A DNA stretch of 64,000 nucleotides from JAWKOK01 sp963765875 (GCA_963765875.1 CAVXYK010000017.1:1-64000), one strand, 5' to 3'. Shown: positions 1 to 10,619, counted from the stretch's first letter. Notes: generated by a model not told the origin, from the sequence alone. Numbers and translations are program-made.

Positions 1-77
1 CCCCAAAGTATTGAGAAGATGCGAAGATATTGTAAAATCAAAAAATATAAAAATTACGCCTAAGCGGAGACTATCCC

Positions 78-3000
78 ATGGCAGGTGAGATGGCCAACCT
101 CTATGTTGGCACGGGAAAAATGCAGGTGGCAGCCCTACCCGTTGAGGGCAGCTATGTTGAGATGCTCGGCGAGACCTACTATCGCATCGGCAGCTATGAC
201 CAGATGCCGCCTTTCTTCATGAGTCTGGTCAGCAGTAGCGATCACTGGCTCTTCATCTCCAGCACAGGCGGCCTGACGGCAGGTCGTATCGATTCAGAAT
301 CCGCGCTCTTTCCTTACGAGACCGACGACAAGATTGCCGCAGGCAGCGAGTGGACAGGCGCCAAGACCATCATCCAGGTCCACGGCGATGGGTCAACGCA
401 GTTGTGGGAACCATTCTCATACCGCTACGCCGGTCTCTATCGCTGCGAGCGAAATCTCTACAAGAACATTGCCGGCAACAAGCTCATCTTCGAAGAGATC
501 AATCACGATCTGCAGTTGACCTATCGCTACGCGTGGCGAACAAGCGACCGCTTCGGCTTTGTCAAGAGCAGTTGGCTGCATAATCATGGCGATGCAGCGT
601 GTCGGATTACATTGATCGACGGCCTGCAGAATATCATGCCCTATGGGACCACCACGCTGTTGCAGACCACGCTCAGCAATCTACTCAACGCCTACAAACG
701 CAACGAGATCGAAGCGGCAACCGGCCTGGGCATCTTCGCCCTGAGCGCCACCTTGACCGACCGCGCCGAGCCAAGCGAGTCGCTGATGGCCTCTGTGGCG
801 TGGCAGGTCGGCCTTGATCCGGTGCAACATCTACTGTGTAGCGATCAGGTTGATGCCTTTCGTCGTGGCCAACCTATCGTGGCGGAAGAGGACATCCGGG
901 GCAGAGCAAGCGCCTATCTGGTCAACGCCGAATTGACGCTGGCGCAGGGTGAAACCCGCCAATGGCATATCGTCGCCGATGTCAACCAGGACAGCCGTGA
1001 CGTGGTCGAACTGGTGCGACATCTGGGCATGGACCCTCTGGCGTTGGAAGGTGAGCTTGAAGCGGATATCGCACAAGGCACGGATGAACTCGTGAAGTAC
1101 GTCGCATCGGCCGATGGATTGCAGCTGTCGGCCGATGAACCTGTGACGGCCCATCATTTCGCCAATGTTCTCTTCAACATCATGCGCGGCGGCATTTTCG
1201 CCGACGGTTATCGGGTGGACAAGCACGACTTCCTGGACTTCGTGGGCACACGCAATCGGCCGATCCTATCCGGGCACGCAGCTTGGTTCGAAGCGCTGCC
1301 GGACAAGGTCGATATCCGCGATCTCTATGCCCGGGCCGCAGACACAGGCGTGGCCGACCTGGAACGCCTGTGCTTCGAATACCTGCCCCTCATGTTCAGC
1401 CGGCGGCATGGCGATCCCAGCAGACCGTGGAATCAGTTCGCCATCAACCTCCGGCAACCCGATGGATCGCCCCGTCTGGACTACCAGGGCAACTGGCGCG
1501 ACATCTTCCAGAATTGGGAGCCGCTGGCCCTGAGCTATCCGGCCTATCATCAAGGGAATGATCGCTAAGTTTCTCAACGCGACCACGGCCGACGGCTACA
1601 ATCCCTATCGGATAACCCGGAATGGCATCGAATGGGAGGTCCCGGAGCCGGACAATCCCTGGGCCAACATCGGCTACTGGAGCGACCACCAGATCATCTA
1701 CTTGCAGAAACTGCTGGAGATCGCGCACCAGGTGGATCCTGCTGCCTTGGCCGCGCTCTGGAACCGACCGATTTTCGCGTACGCTGACGTCCCCTATCGC
1801 TTGCAACCCTATTCAGAGATGCTGGCCGACTGGTACAACACCATTGATTTCGACTGGGAGAGCGAGCGGAAGTCAGAGGCTGCCGTGGCCGTGCTGGGCA
1901 CCGATGGCCGTCTCCGTCAAGACCCCGACGGGCACGTGCTTCACGTCACGATGACGGAAAAACTGCTTGTGCTGCTGCTGGCCAAGCTCACCAATCTGGT
2001 TCCCGAAGGCGGCATCTGGATGAATACCCAGCGTCCCGAATGGAACGATGCCAACAACGCGTTGGTGGGCAAAGGGCTTTCGGTGGTCACGGCAGCCTAC
2101 CTGCGCCGATTCATCGCCTTCTGGTCTGCGCAACTGGCCGAGGCCGAGGGCCGATCATTAGTCGTAAGTCAAGATGTGGCCGACCTTCTGGGAGGCGTTC
2201 AGGCCGTCTTCGACAACCATCGTGCCGATCTAAAAACCGGCTTCAGCGATCAGAGCCGGCGCGCGGTGATGGACGCATTGGGCGCTGCCGCCACCACCTA
2301 TCGTACAGCCGTCTACCAGGATGAGCACACCTCTGTGCCAACCGAAATCACGGGAGAAGCACTGCGCGACTTCCTGACACTGGCATTGGCCTATGTCGAG
2401 CAAACGCTACGTGTCAATCGACGGCCTGATGATCTCTATCACGCCTACAACATATTGCGGCTGGAAGAGGGAGGCGCTGCTGTCGATCACCTCTATGTGA
2501 TGCTGGAGGGCCAGGTCGCCATGCTCTCCTCGGGAATGCTCTCCGCCGGTGAGGTCCTCGCCCTGCTGAAGAGCATGCGTCACAGTGACCTCTATCGCGC
2601 CGATCAGCACACCTACATGCTCTATCCTAATCGCCAATTACCAGGCTTTCTCGAGAAGAATGTCGTGCCCGCTGAGCAGATTGCCAGTTCGCCACTGGTC
2701 GAAGCCCTGATGGTTGACAATGACACAGCGCCTGCTTGTGGCCGACGCGTCTGGCCACTATCATTTCCACGGCAGCTTTCGCAATGCCACAGACGTGACA
2801 ACGGTGTTGGATGTGATGGCGCACGAACCGGCGTACGCCGATCTGGTAGCGAGCGAACGGGATTTCATAGTGGACCTGTTTGAAACCACCTTCAACCATC
2901 GTGGGTTCACCGGTCGTTCCGGCACCTTCTTTGCCTTTGAGGGGTTAGGCAGCATCTACTGGCACATGGTGGCCAAGCTGCTGCTGGCGGTTGAAGAGTG

Positions 3001-3564
3001 CTACATGACGGCGGGAATCGATGGCGCGGACGCGGACACAGTTGCTGAGTTGGCCGCAGCCTACTATGACATTCGCCAGGGATTGGGATTCAACAAGTCA
3101 CCGGCCGAGTATGGCGCATTTCCGACTGATCCGTATTCCCATACGCCGCTGGGAAGCGGCGCGCGTCAGCCAGGCATGACGGGGCAAGTCAAGGAAGAGA
3201 TCCTGACGCGATGGGGCGAACTGGGCGTATCGATCCGTGAAGGCGTGCTGCGGTTTGCGCCGCTACTTCTGCGTCAGGAGGAGTTCCTCTCCGAGCCCGG
3301 CGACTTCGCCTACGTGGACACAAGCGGCCAACCGACAGACAGTGGCGCTGCCTGCCGGATCGCTGGCGTTCACCGATCTGTCAAACGCCAGTGATCTACG
3401 TCCTCGGAGAGAAAGAATGCATCGAAGTGAGCTACGCCGATGGCAGTTCCGAAACAACGCCCGGCAGCCGGCTCCCCGATGAAGACGGGCAACACATCAT
3501 GGCCCGAGACAATCATGTACGACTGGTGCGTGTGACCTTGGAACGAGGCAAGCATCTGTCCTGA
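78..3564 (+). pseudogene. Large unrecognised protein (about 1,160 aa), multiply frameshifted
   Basis: One long protein is readable only by changing frame: 78-1557, then 1558 to about 2710, then about 2714-3340, a short piece near 3340-3375 in another frame, and a last piece ending at the stop 3562-3564. Continuity across the first break is clear: deleting one A in GGGAATG near 1556 joins YHQG to MIAKFLNATT. The ATG at 78 has a purine-rich CGGAGA 7 bases upstream; ATG 90 is an alternative. There is no signal peptide or membrane segment. Aromatic-rich stretches such as SSDHWLFISSTGGLTAGR and the motif EWNDANNALVGKG recall large carbohydrate-active or phosphorylase-like hypothetical proteins, but I cannot assign a family. 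Four or more breaks in one gene suggest either real decay or poor sequence near a contig end. Confidence 0.55.
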
Positions 3565-3630
3565 CCTCAGTTGCAGGGGGAGACGCAGGCCCTGCTCAGC
3601 AAAGTCGCTCAAGTATCTGTACAATCATGC

Positions 3631-3713
3631 CTTCTCAATATGTAGAGGCCGGGCTTGCCCCGGCCCGTTGCGGGCGACCGCAAGGATCGCCCCTACCACG
3701 ATATTTTGAGAAG
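3631..3713. repeat. Foldback element with GGGCGACC words
   Basis: Terminal arms CTTCTCAATAT and ATATTTTGAGAAG are imperfect inverse copies. Inside lie smaller palindromes (GGCCGGGC..GCCCCGGCC and GGGCGACC..GGATCGCCC). It sits between the convergent ends of the broken large gene and the GST gene, so it may also act as a two-way terminator. The base pairing is seen directly; the function is inferred. Confidence 0.5.
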
Positions 3714-3726
3714 ACACGGCATTTCC

Positions 3727-4704
3727 CTAGATTTGATGGCGTGAATGCGGCGCCAAAAGGTCGATCTTGGGCCCTACCGGTACGACCCGAGACGGGTTGA
3801 TCGACTCGTGGCTGCCGTAGTAATGACGCTTGATGTGGTCCATGTTGACGGTATCCGCGATCATCGGCATTTGATAGAGTTCATGCGTGTATCCCCACAG
3901 ATTAGGGTAGTCAACCAACCTGCGGATGTTACACTTGAAATGGCCGACATAGATCGCATCGAATCGAACCAGGGTTGTAAATAGCCGCCAGTCGGCCTCG
4001 GTGAGCCTAGCGCCCATGAGATAGCGATTTTTCGACAAGCGTTCCTCCAGCCAATCCAACGTTTCAAAGAGGCGGTAGACCGCTTCTTCGTAGGCATCCT
4101 GACTGGTAGCAAAGCCGGACTTATAGACACCGTTGTTGACCGTATGGTAGACGCGCTCATTGACCGCATCGATCTCATTGCGTAGCGGTTCGGGATAGTA
4201 GTCGCCGGGTTGCGCCCCGACACCGTCGAATGCGCTGTTGAACATGCGGATAATCTCGGAGGATTCGTTGTTAACGATTGTGTTTCGCTGCTTGTCCCAG
4301 AGCACAGGCACCGTGACGCGGCCGGTGTATTCCGGATCGGCCTTGACGTAGATCTCATACATGTACGAAGCGTCAAAGATCGGATCAGCGACAACACCCG
4401 GCCCCGGCTCAAATGTCCAACCAAAATCACCCATGAACCAATTGACCACCGAGACGTCGATCATTGACTCAAGGCCTTTGAGCGCCCGGAAGATCAACGT
4501 GCGATGCGCCCAGGGACAGGCATAGGAAACGTAGAGGTGATAGCGACCGGACTCCGCGGCAAATCCGCCGGCGCCGGTCGGCCCTGGACTGCCATCGGCC
4601 GTCACCCAGTTGCGGAAGGCCGAGTCCTTACGGACGAAGCGTCCGCCGGTTGCTTCTGTGTCATACCAGCGATCCTGCCAGACACCGTTGACGAGTAGAC
4701 CCAT
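3727..4704 (-). CDS. Glutathione S-transferase, Xi class (glutathionyl-hydroquinone reductase-like)
   Basis: A 325-aa protein of the YqjG/PcpF/ECM4 family, cytosolic enzymes that reduce glutathionyl-hydroquinones. Family marks: N-terminal GLLVNGVWQDRWYDT, the catalytic-cysteine motif SYACPWAHR with Cys at residue 63, then the long C-terminal helical domain ending in GHFKCNIRRLVDYPNLW and HYYGSHESINP. Length matches the family. The frame is open upstream to 4833, but the ATG at 4704 has AAGGAG at good spacing and matches the family N-terminus, so I start there. The gene stands alone. Most Chloroflexota are not known as glutathione producers, so the physiological thiol is open. Confidence 0.9.
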   Translation of the reverse strand: MGLLVNGVWQDRWYDTEATGGRFVRKDSAFRNWVTADGSPGPTGAGGFAAESGRYHLYVSYACPWAHRTLIFRALKGLESMIDVSVVNWFMGDFGWTFEPGPGVVADPIFDASYMYEIYVKADPEYTGRVTVPVLWDKQRNTIVNNESSEIIRMFNSAFDGVGAQPGDYYPEPLRNEIDAVNERVYHTVNNGVYKSGFATSQDAYEEAVYRLFETLDWLEERLSKNRYLMGARLTEADWRLFTTLVRFDAIYVGHFKCNIRRLVDYPNLWGYTHELYQMPMIADTVNMDHIKRHYYGSHESINPSRVVPVGPKIDLLAPHSRHQI

Positions 4705-4754
4705 TGTATTGCGACTCCTTGGTACTGGACGAAAGTGACAGGGCGAGGGTGATG

Positions 4755-4850
4755 ACAAGGGATCAATGGCTAATGCTGAACGGTTAACGCTTAGCGGTGA
4801 TTGATCTCGCCATTCACAATTGAGCACTAACAATTCACCATTATATTCCC
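4755..4850. repeat. Word-repeat stretch in the 4.7-5.2 kb intergenic region
   Basis: The DNA is built of degenerate short words (CCATTCACAATTGAG, CACTAACAATTCACCATT), with a partly complementary left half (AATGGCTAATGCTGAACGG). It resembles the short tandemly repeated repetitive (STRR) sequences described in cyanobacteria. No coding potential is seen. The rest of the 522-base gap (4705-5226) holds the operator-like repeats at 4955-5009 and a leader hairpin. Confidence 0.45.
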
Positions 4851-4954
4851 CCCCTCACCCTGCCATAGAACCGTCAGCCTAGCACGAAATAGTGACCAGT
4901 CTGTACCGGCGCTGACCTTTTACTGTCGTGACAAGCGCCGGTATAATCCCATCC

Positions 4955-5009
4955 GGGGCGGGTGTTTTTTTGCCGTGAAACACTTTGGAAACGCTGAAAG
5001 TGTGATACT
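4955..5009 (+). promoter_or_regulatory. SARP-type operator and promoter upstream of the ABM gene
   Basis: Cores GGGGCG (4955), GAAACA (4977) and GAAACG (4988) are spaced 22 and 11 bp. The last begins 16 bp before a -10-like GATACT (5004-5009). The same 22/11/16 geometry occurs at 9239-9293, and a related 21/22/11/16 set at 15013-15088. Streptomyces SARPs (ActII-ORF4, DnrI, AfsR) bind direct heptamers 11 or 22 bp apart ending just before the -10. The repeats are seen; the regulator is inferred. Confidence 0.55.
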
Positions 5010-5047
5010 CATGATGTCGTGACCGCTCTCGGGACAGATTGCCATTC

Positions 5048-5074
5048 GCGGGTCGGATTAGGTATCCGACCCGC
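5048..5074 (+). other. Leader hairpin upstream of the ABM gene
   Basis: A perfect 10-bp stem (GCGGGTCGGA with TCCGACCCGC) with a 7-nt loop lies in the roughly 210-nt leader between the proposed promoter and the ATG at 5227. No U-tract follows, so it is not an obvious terminator. It could influence translation or mRNA stability. Confidence 0.35.
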
Positions 5075-5226
5075 CTAGCGATGCTTGGCCTAGCCAGTCA
5101 GAATGCCATTCCACCCTACATGGCATCGACTGTACATCGAACTTCAAGACGGTATCTTGTGTCTGGGCGGACCATTAGGAATCCGAATTAGTCAGTCGCT
5201 AAACAGACTGGAGAGGGGTAGGAGAC

Positions 5227-5529
5227 ATGGCATTTGTGGCACAATTTCAAGGCACGGCAGCGTCGGAGCATATTGAAACAGTCAGACGCGCGCTTGTGAC
5301 TCTGGCGTGTGAAAGCCGGAAAGAAGCGGGCACGATCCGCTACGAGTTCTACCAACATGAGGAAAACCCGAATGTGTTCTTGCTCTTCGCCATTTGGGAG
5401 AGTGAAGCGGCGTGGCAAGCCCATGTGGCAGGCGACGCCCATGAGCGACACGTTGCATCGCTGCCGGAAGGCGCCTGGGCACAAGGTCCAGCAATGACGC
5501 GGTTGTTGGCGTTGGAGGACATCGTGTGA
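5227..5529 (+). CDS. Antibiotic biosynthesis monooxygenase (ABM) domain protein
   Basis: A 100-aa single-domain protein of the dimeric alpha/beta-barrel fold (ABM/YgiN-like). These proteins are usually cofactor-free monooxygenases or quinone-handling enzymes. Family pattern: early strand FVAQFQGT, helix with CESRKEAGTIRYEFYQHEENPNVFLLFAIWESEAAW (residues about 28-62), then HVAGDAHERHVASLP. The start has GGAGAGGGGTAGGAG just upstream. It lies before the first SARP-type regulator and has its own operator-like promoter at 4955-5009. The substrate is unknown; quinone or aromatic oxidation would fit the neighbouring GST. Confidence 0.85.
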   Translation: MAFVAQFQGTAASEHIETVRRALVTLACESRKEAGTIRYEFYQHEENPNVFLLFAIWESEAAWQAHVAGDAHERHVASLPEGAWAQGPAMTRLLALEDIV

Positions 5530-5664
5530 ACATACCTCGGTCGATGTTTCAAACCCCGTTGACCGATCCTTCGAGAAACGGTACTATCAGGACGTAACCT
5601 CACCCGCTGTCGATCTATCGTTGGAGTCGGGCGCTCGCCGTCGCCGCCTCCGTTCGGAAGTCCC

Positions 5665-8600
5665 ATGGCCGTACCGTCCGATTCGCTCTGTCTACTTGGC
5701 GCATTTCAACTGGTTTGTCAGGGCAAGCCAGTCGTCTTCGATCAGCCGCGCCTTGAAGAGTTGATCGCACTGCTGGCCATCCAACCCGGCGAGCCCATCC
5801 AGCGCGTTCAGATTGCCTACCAGATCTGGCCGGATTCCGGGGAGAGTCAGGCGCGCGCCAATCTGCGCAACCTGTTGTACAAGCTCAAACAGCTCTGGCC
5901 GAACATGGACACCGCCATAGCGGTCGAGCGAAACCACGTCACCTGGCGTAGCGATGCCTGCATTGCGGTCGATCTGTTGCGGTTCCAGTCGTTGATCGCT
6001 GATGCCGGCCGGTGTGACAATGCAGATGACCGCATCAAACTGCTGACCGACGCCGTCGATCTCTATCGGGGCGACTTCCTGCCGACTTGCTTCGCAGACT
6101 GGGCGCTCGTCGAGCGGGAACGGCTGCGAGGCAGGTACACGACGCTGCTGGAACAGTTGGTTGACTTGCTTCTGGTCCAGCGGCGCTACGCGGATGCACT
6201 GCAACGGGCCAAAGCCCTGCAACGCTTCGATCCCTTGCACGAGTCGGCCTATCGCTGTCTTATGCAGACCTACGCGGCGCTGGGCGACCGCGCCGCCGCG
6301 TTACGCGTCTATCACACCTGCGCCTCGACCCTACAGCAGGAGTTGGGCGTTGAACCTTCGCCCGCGACAGAAGCATTACGAACACAATTGTTGCACCTGA
6401 AAACCCAGGCAACCACACCGGACGCACCGCAGGCCGTGCAACGTCAGCGCCTGGTTGGGCGCCACGACGAGTGGCGGCAGTTTCAAGAGACCTGGCGTTA
6501 CGTACAGCAGGGATCGCCCCAGTGCATTCTGATCTGGGGCGAGGCCGGCATCGGCAAGACGCGTCTTGCTGAAGAGATGATCGATTGGGTAGAGCGCCAA
6601 GGTTTGAGCGCAGCCTCAAGCCGTTCCTATGCGGTCGGGGGAGCGCTTACCTACGCGCCCATCGCCGAATGGCTGCGATCGACATCCATTCGACCCTTGC
6701 TTGAGACCATTGATGATCTATGGCTGGTCGAGATAGCCCGACTGCTACCAGACCTATTAACAAATCGACCAGACTTGCCCCATCCAGGACCGATGACGGA
6801 AACCTGGCAGCAACAACGATTTTTCCAGAGCATTGTCCACGCGCTGAAGGCGGCTCCGACGCCGCTTCTCTTGCATCTGGACGACTTGCAGTGGAGCGAA
6901 AGCGAAACGCTGACTTTGCTCCAATTCCTGCTCCATGGCGCGAGCAGCCATCCGTTGTTATTGGTTGGCGGCATCCGCAGCGAGGATGCGGGCGGCAATC
7001 AGGCGCTGGCGGCCTTCTTGGAGGCGACCCGCCATGCGGGCCAACTAGTTGAACTGCGCCTCGGTCCGCTATCTGTAGAGGAAGTCACTGAATTGGCAGC
7101 TCAGACGACCGGAGAGGCAATCGATGCGGATATAGCTGATGCACTCTATGCCACTAGCGAAGGCCATCCTCTCTACCTTATCGAGGCGGTACGTGGCGGC
7201 CTGGTCGAGCCTCAGTCAAGGGTCGAGAACAGTGAGCAGACCGTATCTGACCTTCGGCGCGTCACGACCATACCGCTGCGGGTCTACAATTTGTTGGCTG
7301 CCCGTCTGGAGCAGCTTTCAGAGTCAGCCAGACAGGTAGCGAGTTTGGCTGCGGTCATCGGACGGGCCTTTGACTACGAGATCTTGGTGACGGCCGTCTC
7401 TTTGGATGAGATGGCGCTTATTGATGCCCTGGACGAACTTTGGAGCCGGCGTATCATACGCGAACAGACCGGTGACAGCTATGATTTCAGCCACGACCGC
7501 ATCCGTGAGGTGGCCTATCAGGAGATCAGCCGGGCACGCCGTCGACTCTACCATCGGCAGGTGGCCGCTGCACTGGAAGCGATTCACGGCGACGATCTGG
7601 ATAGCGTCGCCGGTGAGTTGGCGGCCCATTATGCTCAAGTCGGGGATTTGGAAGCAGCCTACTGCTACTACCGCCGGGCGGCAGAAGTTGCTCTAGCCCA
7701 ACATGCACTGCCCTATGCCGAGACGATGCTGGATGCTGCGCTTCGTTTTGTATCGAACAATCCTGAACGACGGGTCAGCCTGCTTCACGTTCAGGATGAT
7801 ATATTTGGTCGATCCCTGCAGTTTGATCGATGGGCCGAGAACCTTGACGAAGAGGCGATGTTGCTGAAATCGATGGACATGGCCAGTCCTCGCCTTGTCC
7901 TAGCGCATGAACTGAGCCGGAGCCGATACTTCAGTACCGTTGTCGAAGGCAGCGAGGCGGTTACAGCTGCTTTGGCTGCGATTGCCGTAGCCGAAAAGAT
8001 CGGAGACAAGGTCGCTTTGGCCCATGGCTACCTCGAACTTGGCAACGGCTATTGGATACAGACACGACTGAGCGAATCTGCCCAGGCATATGGCCAGTCG
8101 GCAAGATTGGCCAGAGAAGCTGGTGCAATCGAGTTGGAGGCCGCTGGCCTCCAACTCCAGGCTGAACCCGGCATGTTCACAGGCATGCCGGCAGCTGATA
8201 TCCACGACTTACTCTCGCGTGCGTTGACGATTTCCGAATCCACCGACAACAAGCAGGATCTGCCTGACATCGTGGGCAAACTCGGCTATTGGCGAGTCAC
8301 ACTTGGCATGGGTGGCTTTGACAAGGCCGAGCAGGATTATCGGCGCGGTCTGAACGTGGCCAGAGAGATCGGCCATCGTTTGCATGAAGAGATGGTATTG
8401 AGCAATTTAGGCGTGCTTTTTACGCATAAGGGCGACTATCGACAGGCTGCCGAAGCGCTCCAGGCAGCGATCGAACTAGGACATGGCGATGCTCGCTTCT
8501 GGCGCTATTGGGTCGCACACCACCATCGGGGCGCGTGCATGATGGAGGCTGGTCGCCTTGATGCCGCGTTCGAGGATTTGATGATTGCCGGCAAACAACT

Positions 8601-9183
8601 CCGCTCGCTTGGCAACCGGCACTATGAAGTTAAAGCGCGCTGTGATCTGGGATTGGTCTACCATCTTGTCGGCGATCATTCACAGGCGCTGTCCGAACTG
8701 AAACTTGCTTTGACTTTGCTGGACGGATACGGCGATCTTCGCTTCGAAGCGCTGGCCAATACGCGTCTTGGCTATGTGTTGGAGGCGATGGGCCAGCTGG
8801 CCGAGGGTGCTACGTGCTATAAACGGGGCCGCCACCTCCACGATCAAATGGGGCAACATTACTACGCTATGAACGCGCTGTCTGGGCTGGCACGCATCGC
8901 AGCTTTGCAGGGCGATCATGATGCCGCCTTTGGCCTTGTCGTCACCGTCTGGGAGACCATCGGTGGCCAGGAGATGGACGCGACCATCGAGACGGCGCGC
9001 ACGTTGCGGACCTGCTTTGCCATTATTAGGCATCACGGCGATTCCCGTGCCGATGCCGTCTTCAAGATGGCTTTGGGGCAGCTGCAACAGCGCGCTTCAA
9101 CCATCGATGATCCCGATCACATCGATCAGTTCTGGCGGATTGAAGACCACCGCTTCTTCCAACGCGTCAACGACGCCGGCTAA
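5665..9183 (+). CDS. SARP-like transcriptional regulator: wHTH-BTAD-STAND ATPase-TPR (copy 1)
   Basis: A 1,172-aa cytosolic regulator. Residues about 5-95 form an OmpR-like winged helix (LCLLGAFQLVCQGK.., RANLRNLLYKLKQLWP). About 95-240 form the BTAD helical repeats (VDLYRGDFLPTCFADWALVERERLR, HTCASTLQQELGVEPSP). An AAA/STAND ATPase follows with Walker A GEAGIGKTR near residue 293 and Walker B LLLHLDDLQW near 400. TPR-like helices fill the C-terminus from about 650. Such proteins couple ATP and ligand state to activation of nearby promoters. It is strongly similar along its length to the copy at 10620-14147, with the methyltransferase gene between them. No clear Shine-Dalgarno precedes ATG 5665, but the paralogue aligns from the same residue. 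Confidence 0.9.
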   Translation: MAVPSDSLCLLGAFQLVCQGKPVVFDQPRLEELIALLAIQPGEPIQRVQIAYQIWPDSGESQARANLRNLLYKLKQLWPNMDTAIAVERNHVTWRSDACIAVDLLRFQSLIADAGRCDNADDRIKLLTDAVDLYRGDFLPTCFADWALVERERLRGRYTTLLEQLVDLLLVQRRYADALQRAKALQRFDPLHESAYRCLMQTYAALGDRAAALRVYHTCASTLQQELGVEPSPATEALRTQLLHLKTQATTPDAPQAVQRQRLVGRHDEWRQFQETWRYVQQGSPQCILIWGEAGIGKTRLAEEMIDWVERQGLSAASSRSYAVGGALTYAPIAEWLRSTSIRPLLETIDDLWLVEIARLLPDLLTNRPDLPHPGPMTETWQQQRFFQSIVHALKAAPTPLLLHLDDLQWSESETLTLLQFLLHGASSHPLLLVGGIRSEDAGGNQALAAFLEATRHAGQLVELRLGPLSVEEVTELAAQTTGEAIDADIADALYATSEGHPLYLIEAVRGGLVEPQSRVENSEQTVSDLRRVTTIPLRVYNLLAARLEQLSESARQVASLAAVIGRAFDYEILVTAVSLDEMALIDALDELWSRRIIREQTGDSYDFSHDRIREVAYQEISRARRRLYHRQVAAALEAIHGDDLDSVAGELAAHYAQVGDLEAAYCYYRRAAEVALAQHALPYAETMLDAALRFVSNNPERRVSLLHVQDDIFGRSLQFDRWAENLDEEAMLLKSMDMASPRLVLAHELSRSRYFSTVVEGSEAVTAALAAIAVAEKIGDKVALAHGYLELGNGYWIQTRLSESAQAYGQSARLAREAGAIELEAAGLQLQAEPGMFTGMPAADIHDLLSRALTISESTDNKQDLPDIVGKLGYWRVTLGMGGFDKAEQDYRRGLNVAREIGHRLHEEMVLSNLGVLFTHKGDYRQAAEALQAAIELGHGDARFWRYWVAHHHRGACMMEAGRLDAAFEDLMIAGKQLRSLGNRHYEVKARCDLGLVYHLVGDHSQALSELKLALTLLDGYGDLRFEALANTRLGYVLEAMGQLAEGATCYKRGRHLHDQMGQHYYAMNALSGLARIAALQGDHDAAFGLVVTVWETIGGQEMDATIETARTLRTCFAIIRHHGDSRADAVFKMALGQLQQRASTIDDPDHIDQFWRIEDHRFFQRVNDAG

Positions 9184-9238
9184 TCTACCCCACGCTAGTC
9201 AACAACACCACACGGCCTCCTCTTCCTTGTTTCCTCAC

Positions 9239-9293
9239 GAGACGTTTCCTTCTCTACCACGTGACGTTTACGAAACGCTCCAGCCAGTACGCT
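9239..9293 (+). promoter_or_regulatory. SARP-type operator and promoter upstream of the methyltransferase
   Basis: Direct repeats with cores GAGACG (9239), GTGACG (9261) and GAAACG (9272) are spaced 22 and 11 bp. The last core starts 16 bp before the -10-like TACGCT (9288-9293). Spacing and order are identical to the array before the ABM gene. It lies in the 209-base gap after SARP copy 1. Binding by either flanking SARP is inferred. Confidence 0.6.
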
Positions 9294-9392
9294 ATCTCTG
9301 CCGCCTCATTTTAACCGTGAGGCGACCTGGAATGTCAAGGATTTGGACATGTGATCCAGGTCCAAAACCGTCACAGAGAAAAGGAGTCGAAC

Positions 9393-10220
9393 ATGTCATT
9401 TGAACAAGCAGTCACCAATCACTACACATCCGATCAATTGCTAGACGCCATACAAGCGGCCGTCGAACAGATCGGCAAAACCACCGACGAAGTAACGATT
9501 GAGGATCTCGCTCCCACTGATGAGTTTCATATTGGGAGCAGACCGGCCACCCAACATCTGCTCAACCAACTCGACTTTTCGGCCGGCGACCATATTCTCG
9601 ATATCGGCTGTGGCCTAGGGGGCGCGGCCCGATATATGGCGACAGCATATGATACTCGGGTCACGGGCATCGACCTGACACAATCATTTGTTGATGTCGG
9701 CAACGTGTTGAATTCGTGGGTGGGCATGAACGGTCAGGTCACATTACGGCGAGCCAATGCACTTTCACTGCCCTTTGATGACAACGAGTTTGATGGCGCC
9801 ACCCTTTTGCATGTGGGCATGAATATTGAGGATAAACAGAGGCTCTTCCGCGAAATTTGTCGTGTCCTGCGTCCTGGAGCAGCCCTCGGCGTGTATGACA
9901 TCATGCAGATTAACGACGGCGATCTCACCTTTCCTGTGCCGTGGGCGACAGAGAGCACTATCAGCAAATTGGCGACGCCTGAGCAGTATGAAGATGCCTT
10001 GCGACAAGCGGGTTTTCAGATCGGAACAAGGACCATTCGTCGGGACTTCGCGATTGAGTTCTTTCAGCAGGTCCGTGCCAAAGCAGAGGCCAATGGCGGG
10101 CCGCCGCCTTTCGGGCTGCATATCTTGATGCAAGAGAGTACACCGACCAAGATCAAGAACATGGTGGATAACATTGTCGACGATTTGATCGCACCTGTTG
10201 AGGTTATCGCACAAAAGTGA
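9393..10220 (+). CDS. Class I SAM-dependent methyltransferase
   Basis: A 275-aa Rossmann-fold methyltransferase. Motif I is HILDIGCGLGGAARYMA (residues about 67-83), followed by the acidic VTGIDLTQSFVDVG, ALSLPFDDNEFDGATLLHVGMNI (motif II region) and LFREICRVLRPGAALGVYD. The overall pattern is like small-molecule methyltransferases such as sarcosine/dimethylglycine or tocopherol types. The substrate cannot be read from sequence. The start at 9393 has AAAAGGAG and beats the in-frame ATG at 9351. It is enclosed by two paralogous SARP regulators and has a dedicated operator-like promoter, so it is a probable regulated output of this locus. Confidence 0.88.
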   Translation: MSFEQAVTNHYTSDQLLDAIQAAVEQIGKTTDEVTIEDLAPTDEFHIGSRPATQHLLNQLDFSAGDHILDIGCGLGGAARYMATAYDTRVTGIDLTQSFVDVGNVLNSWVGMNGQVTLRRANALSLPFDDNEFDGATLLHVGMNIEDKQRLFREICRVLRPGAALGVYDIMQINDGDLTFPVPWATESTISKLATPEQYEDALRQAGFQIGTRTIRRDFAIEFFQQVRAKAEANGGPPPFGLHILMQESTPTKIKNMVDNIVDDLIAPVEVIAQK

Positions 10221-10250
10221 GTCGGTTCTTTGGGACCTCATGTGGTTGAC

Positions 10251-10332
10251 ACCGCCGATTGAAATTGGCGTCTGCTGTGGCAAACCGGCTGAAGCCGGTT
10301 CCCTGTAGCAGGCGTCGGTTTCAACCGATGCC
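10251..10332. repeat. Dispersed-type repeat with nested hairpins
   Basis: The 399-base gap 10221-10619 holds consecutive small palindromes: GCCGATTGAAATTGGC, AACCGGCTGAAGCCGGTT and TCGGTTTCAACCGA. This word style (GGCTGAAGCC, GGTTTCAACC) is typical of dispersed intergenic repeats. The remainder of the gap shows no gene and no clear GARACG repeat array. Confidence 0.5.
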
Positions 10333-10619
10333 GAACGGGTCATCCAGATGAGATCCGGTTGAGCCAGCAATTCTTCACGAACGGTATTCCGCAACATTTC
10401 TTTGTTCAGGTCCTTGAGTTTGGACGGCACTGACGTGAAATCCCGCGGATTCGCACAAGGTAAAAACCTACACCAACCGCCTCGGATTGCACCAGGGTTC
10501 GCAACGGTTGGGATCCACTGATCCACTGTCGTCGTTGACGGACGTCGCAAACAACGCTATTATCGTCACGTTGATTGCGACGTCATCCCCTTTGCGCTGC
10601 AGGGATCTGTGGATATTCA

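Noticed and set aside
5575..5596. A single GAAACG core upstream of SARP copy 1 (5575) as an autoregulatory operator
   Set aside because: No second core at 11 or 22 bp and no good -10 at +16, so it does not share the geometry of the three arrays.
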